From positions 46,004,873 through 46,068,872 of the forward strand of contig NC_079202.1 of the NCBI RefSeq assembly GCF_026745355.1: 64,000 nucleotides of DNA, read 5' to 3'. Below, one piece after another: positions 58,598-64,000 of the stretch (its first letter is position 1; each line of letters starts with the position of its first letter). The notes below the pieces were generated by a model that did not search any database, was not told the origin of the DNA, and was given only the letters and a program-made list of their open reading frames with translations. The stretch is from Beta vulgaris subsp. vulgaris (Eukaryota; Streptophyta; Magnoliopsida; Caryophyllales; Amaranthaceae). The position numbers and the translations under genes were made by a program.

Positions 58598-61500
58598 TTC
58601 CCTATCTTCCCTCTTATCTTCCTTCTTCCCTTCCTCTTTCTCTTTCTCTTACTCAGAGCTTTGCATTTGCTGAGTGCTTTTTTATTATCCTGATGTTCCA
58701 TGTCAGAAGATGGGTGGCTTAGGAAGCCCCAAATTAGTGCCCTTCTGCCCAACAACTTCATTGTAGGTTCTCTCTTTCTTTTGCTCTTACTATATTTATT
58801 TCTCATTTTCATTGCTTGGGTACTTAAGTTGGTTATCTAATCACTTCATGTACTCCCCAATGTACTTTCTTTCAATTGCTTTTACCTTGATTTTCATTGC
58901 TTGGGTACTTAAGTTGCTTGTACTTAAGCTAATCCGAAATGGTTGTTTATAATATCTAATCCATATTTTGAAATTGGTTGAAGGTCCCTGTGTTGACGAG
59001 TTGGAGTTCAAGAAAGTGTTTATGATGATGGCCCTAAATGATTTGATTTGTCCGATAACATGTCATAGGCTATCTGTGAAGCTGCTCCCTAGTGTCGTAA
59101 TTGCAGAGAATTTAAAGGAGTACGACATGTGCACTTTCTTGCTAGACAAACTTATCTATGCAGTAGGGAACTTTTCTAAAAGATTCTACAGTGATGGGTT
59201 TGCGAAAGGGTGTGGCGAATGCACAATGTTCTTGGCGGTAATGGATAATATTACTATACATTTATGTCCCCATGTTTACATATTATGTGTTATTTAACCT
59301 TATAACATTACTATTATTTTTTCTGTATTAGATTTTGTACCTAGATCGTTTGAAGAGACGACCTGTGAACTGGGGAACTTTTCCCCGAATTAGGGTGTGG
59401 TCAAAAACTGAGGTGACGACAGCGAAAGATGAAGATAGAAGACACTCGGGTGACTACGGCAAACTTGGGGTTAGTTATTACTAATGTCAATGTTTACATA
59501 ATTTACCTGGGGTTATTACCTTTTGAAAAGAAATTACAATAACACAATTATCTCTTATTTTTCAAATTCAAAGTTTATACAAGTTCATGAGCATATAAGA
59601 CATGCAAGATGTGGTCATAATTATTTATTTTTCATCTCTCATTAACGAGGATATAAGACATGCTAAAACTATTGTTAAACTTACAATATTAATTATGTGT
59701 CTTGTTCCATTTTTTAACAAAGTGCGTGGATGTGGCTTATGGTGAAAGACATCCAATGGTAGCTCGAGATTCAATCCGGGGAAGATGATGCCCTCCTCGT
59801 CGAAAATGAGGTAAAAATATTATATATGTATATTTCCATACATGGTTAACTATTGATCAACTACGACTCCAATTCTTAATACTTAATATATTATACAATC
59901 GAGTTTGAGATTGTTTGGTATTTGTGTAGGTAGTGAGGCCTAATAAAACAAAGATCAAGGGAAGAAGGAAAGCAACTTCCCAACACAACCCCTACCAAAA
60001 CAAGCTACGAAAGGCTACTTTGATGAATGATGATGAAGTTGACAAGAGTATGTTTATATTGTGTTGGATAATGTTTTATTTAAAACTTCCAACTTTCTAA
60101 GGACCGTATTGTTAAATGATTTAGCATATGTTCACTTCACCTTAAACATAAATTTCTATTGAGACAAGTTCAAATAAGTTCATATCATTTTAACACCTTA
60201 TATATTAAGCTTCATTAAGTTCACACAAGTTTCACTAAGTTTAGATAAGTTTGAATAATATAAGGTAATGATACAACTACTGATGGCTGCTCTTGTACAT
60301 TCTGATATCCAATTACATTTGTACAGAATTTATGAGAATATGATGTTTAGATGTGGTGTAATGTGAATTTAGCATATAGTGGCTACAAACACAAGCACCA
60401 GGTAGCTATACAATCAATTATCACTGTGAAGTTCTCCATATATATGAAAATTTGCTGCACAATAGTGAAAAAACTATGTGGTCTAGTTTCCTTAAGGGTT
60501 AAGACAGGGTGAGTTTTTCTATTGTTCTAATAATAGGTCACTTTCGAAATTTGTACCTCTTTCCCTTTAACTATATTACATCGGGCATGAAGAGATTGGT
60601 ATATACATTTGTGTGTTTATGTTGCATTGTGTCATTTGGATTTTACCATAAATTCTTTCACTCCTAAGTACATTGGTCAGGATATTGTTCCATAATGTCA
60701 TCCCTCTATCTTGTTGGTGTTGTGCCATATTAATATTTCATTTTGTGTAATCTCTAGAATTTGTTAGACTACTTGGGTTCTTAATAATTGTTAGCATTGA
60801 CAATGTTATGTCAAATATCTGTTAAACACAACATATGAGGAGGATCTAATGACTACGAATATATTGTCTTGTAGTTATTAGTATATATTTTTTTCGTGAG
60901 CATGGGTGCTTGTAGTTATTCATATTATTATGACTTGGGTGCCTTGCTTAATTCCTTATCTGTGGTTTTAAGTACTCAATATTGGCAGTGATTGGCTAAC
61001 TATGTTTTTAGTGTTTATTTGAAAAATTTAAGATATGAAGACATGATATGATTGTTTGCAGGACAAGGCCTACAAGGTGAAAGAGAGGGAGAAGGACCAT
61101 CTACGCATGAAGATCAAAAGGAAAAAACGACTGATACTCAGCAAAGTATAATGCCTCATTCTCTTACAAGTTCATTTTCATAGTTTTTTATAACTTAATC
61201 TCAGAGATAAATAATATCGAGTGAAAATAATTTACGGAACATAGAGTTGGACAATTTGTAAATAAAATACAACTTGTACTAAAGTTGACGGGATTGAATG
61301 AAATTATACTTTTATAATTATGTTGTGGTAGGAAGAATAAACTTGTAAATAATAAAGGAATAAAGTACACATTTATTGTTAAACTAAAGTTTATTTGTGC
61401 GAAGGAGAGGACTCGACGACCCATGTAGGCTTTAATAAAGATCAAGGGGCAACTTTGCTTGGAGAAGTGGGTCATAAACTCCCTGAACAAGTTGTTCACA

Positions 61501-63782
61501 TAACTCAACCAAGTATGTTATGCTGATTACATGTATTTGTTTGTCACATGCATTCATACACAATCATAATGGATACTTATTATATATGCAGGTGATGAGG
61601 AAGGTAGTAGTATAAACCTAGATGTCATTTCAGAAATATATGAGCAATTTGGCAGTCCGATTACATCTACGTGGGCTACACCTTCATCTGGAGTAGGTGG
61701 TTCAAAATACACCTTCTCATTTGGTGAGAAAGACGTTGTGAAGGAGATTAGGTATGACAATTTGGACAGTAATGTGAATGTGAAGGACACTGGGATTACA
61801 TATGATAATTTGAATGTCAATATCATTGAGAACGGCATTACATTTGATAACTTGAATTTTAAGGTCATTCACAAGGGGGGTGAATAGGAGAAGGAGAAGG
61901 GGGGTGAGCAGGAGAATGGGGTGGGGGTGAGCAGGAGAAGGGGAGTGCAAAGGAGAAGGGGGGTGAGGATGAGAGACATGAGGAGGATAAGGGGGGTCAG
62001 CCTGATACGATAGGTGACCATCAGAAGGTGGGTGAGGAGGAAATATTGAGTGATAAGAAGAAGGGGGATAAACATGAGGAGGGGGGGCAGCATCACTGTG
62101 GGTGTGACATGGAGAAGGATGGTAAGAAGGAGAGTAGGGGAGATGATGATAGAGGATATATTAGTGGTTCGAACTCCACTAGCGAAGTGCATGTAACGGA
62201 CCCTCTTGTTGGAAAATGGAGCCGAAAGAAACGCATCTCAAAACCATCATGTCGTATTACAGAGGAGTATGTCGATACATAGAGAGCACGTGCAAATAAC
62301 ATGTACCAGCAACAACTTGCACAGTTCGTGGTGATTTGCAAGTAAGCATTTGATTATTGTTGTTTTAATTAGTATATTCAAATAATGTGGGATTCCAATC
62401 TACTTGTCAACTTTTTAATCATTCGTCTATGCTCTTCGTCACTTACTATGGCACCATGACGATTGCAAATTTGTCAACTGTTTTCATTAATTTATTGCGT
62501 TAATTATTGGTGTTTTGAGCAGGGAGAATCCAGTCATGATAGAGTGTAAAGGTCATTATGTTAATTGTAGTATTTGTACACGTGTTGTGCAACCTAGGGG
62601 GTGTATTGACAATTTTGTATGTACTCCCCAACACTTACATTCTACTTAAAATTGTTTTTAGTGGCGTTCAATATTCTCTAATATTACTTTTATATAGTAT
62701 GTTCGGGTGGCAGCAGCTTTGTATACTAAAGTATGGAAAGGGAGGTACGAAACTCAAAGTGCGCGATGCATGCTAGACCCTATTGTTGCGGTACCGACAC
62801 ACATCCTACAATATTACCATGTATATTCTTAGGCCTTAAATTGATAAGTGTATATTATTTGCAGATGAAGGCATTGCAAATCAACGTTGACGACGATTGG
62901 GCAAACTTCAACAGAATCATTGAAGCATATTCACGTAACCTCAAAGACATCCCAAGTTCTAGAATAATTGTGGTGAGATAATCGACACCGTTTGAATTGT
63001 AATTTGATTTCTATATGTACATTATTTGAATAAGTTATGTAAATTTATTGTGGTTAAAATATTTTTTCCGGTCCTTGAGGCCCAACCTTAGTGGTGTGCT
63101 GCCTATTCAATTAACCGAGAGGAGGTCCTCGTGATTGACTCCATGGAGACACGGCAAGCGGTTGATGCGAACCACTTCAGTTTAATGAAGCTGGTATGAT
63201 TTTAAACTTAAATTTCACTTATACATGTTAATTATATTTACTAATGTGCCACCCCTCCAAACAGACCTACGTCGTGGACCGCTTACTTAGTTTTGTTGAC
63301 AAGACATGGGAGTTGGGTGCTATCTCGAGTTGGCCGAAATTTTCCATGCAAATGATGCAACAAGGGGATTTGTAAAGACACTAACTTCATTGCGCTCTCT
63401 ATTTGCTGATCTATTAATAATATGATAATGTGTTATAATTCAGTATTATACTAATAATACTATACTAATGATATTTCAGGCATAGCTGTGGTGTGCATAT
63501 GCTAATTGCGATTAAGAGTTGCGCTGACCGGCTAAAGCATAGTGTGACTATTGTGCGTGTTCCTTTATTCTTAGCCAATAAGTTATTTATTACTATAGTT
63601 TTTTTAGTATATTTTTTGAAATCATCTAATTATTGTAGTTTAATATGACTCCATAGGGAAATATACAGGATGAAAGAAAATGGCTTCTATGTGAAGATGT
63701 GATGTCCGAGCATAACAACGCCAGGAAAAATGTGAAGACATTGTTGGCTAGGCATCGAAACACTGGTGGTAAATCCTCTTGA

Positions 63783-64000
63783 TTTTTATTTCATTTTACT
63801 GTATTTACTTCTTCATCCTAAATTAGTTTTTTAATTCATGTTAATTGTTGCTAATGTCTATTAGTCTTTAATATATTATGATTTGTGAGTAGTTATTATA
63901 GAAGGGAATGAAGCCATTAACAATATCATAAGCCTTTGCGTCATATTTAGGGTTAGTTTGAAAAATGAAATTTAAATGAGCAATAGGAGGTTTATTGTTG
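63783..64000. other. 3' flank of the Ulp1-like gene
   Basis: AT-rich sequence with no further coding exon recognised. Weak splice-like sites are present, so a further exon cannot be excluded. Confidence 0.4.

Overview
The window is nuclear DNA of a flowering plant, very probably a eudicot. Genes have GT-AG introns. Almost all of the sequence is nested transposable elements of typical plant lineages: Ty3/gypsy Tat-like and Ty1/copia Sirevirus-like LTR retrotransposons, CACTA, hAT, Mutator-like and Stowaway MITEs, Helitrons and a tRNA-derived SINE. The species cannot be told from the sequence alone. The host-like DNA is AT-rich, while the Tat elements (about 3.4-5.4, 8.5-10.7 and 11.5-24 kb) are visibly richer in G+C.

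Layout. 1-272 is the last exon of a plant gene that enters from the left. 273-2925 is AT-rich intergenic DNA. 2926-11243 is a minus-strand Tat-like element with two 491-bp LTRs. Its gag, protease and RT are deleted, and an antisense accessory ORF (aORF) on the plus strand is interrupted by a probable solo LTR and a CACTA fragment. 11496-26062 is a second Tat-like element on the plus strand with 329-bp LTRs. It carries gag, PR, RT, RNase H, a second RNase H and INT, and then an intron-containing aORF on the minus strand with its own TATA box and a 58-bp tandem repeat upstream. It holds a Mutator-like MITE (9-bp TSD), a hAT-type MITE (8-bp TSD) and a CACTA element (3-bp TSD) with a Stowaway inside. 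This element itself sits inside a Stowaway MITE whose two halves are at 11256-11495 and 26063-26080. 26-35 kb holds a second copy of the hAT MITE, Helitrons, and a SINE with a perfect 12-bp TSD. 35152-45977 is a copia element with 1369-bp LTRs, a perfect 5-bp TSD and almost identical LTRs, yet many frameshifts in gag-pol; an extra ORF follows pol. 46-53.7 kb is a mosaic of MITEs and decayed Helitrons, including helicase C-terminus remnants. 53.8-63.8 kb is a multi-exon, Ulp1/C48-protease-like gene, apparently a pseudogene, with a (CTA)n microsatellite of about 1.15 kb in one intron.

Working together. In each Tat element the LTR promoter would drive gag-pol while the aORF has its own promoter on the other strand next to the 3' LTR, so one element is built as two convergent transcription units. 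This arrangement, seen twice here, is the most system-like feature of the window. None of the autonomous elements looks intact. The order of nesting can be read directly: Tat-1 next to a Stowaway, Tat-2 into that Stowaway, then MITEs and CACTA into Tat-2, then another Stowaway into the CACTA.
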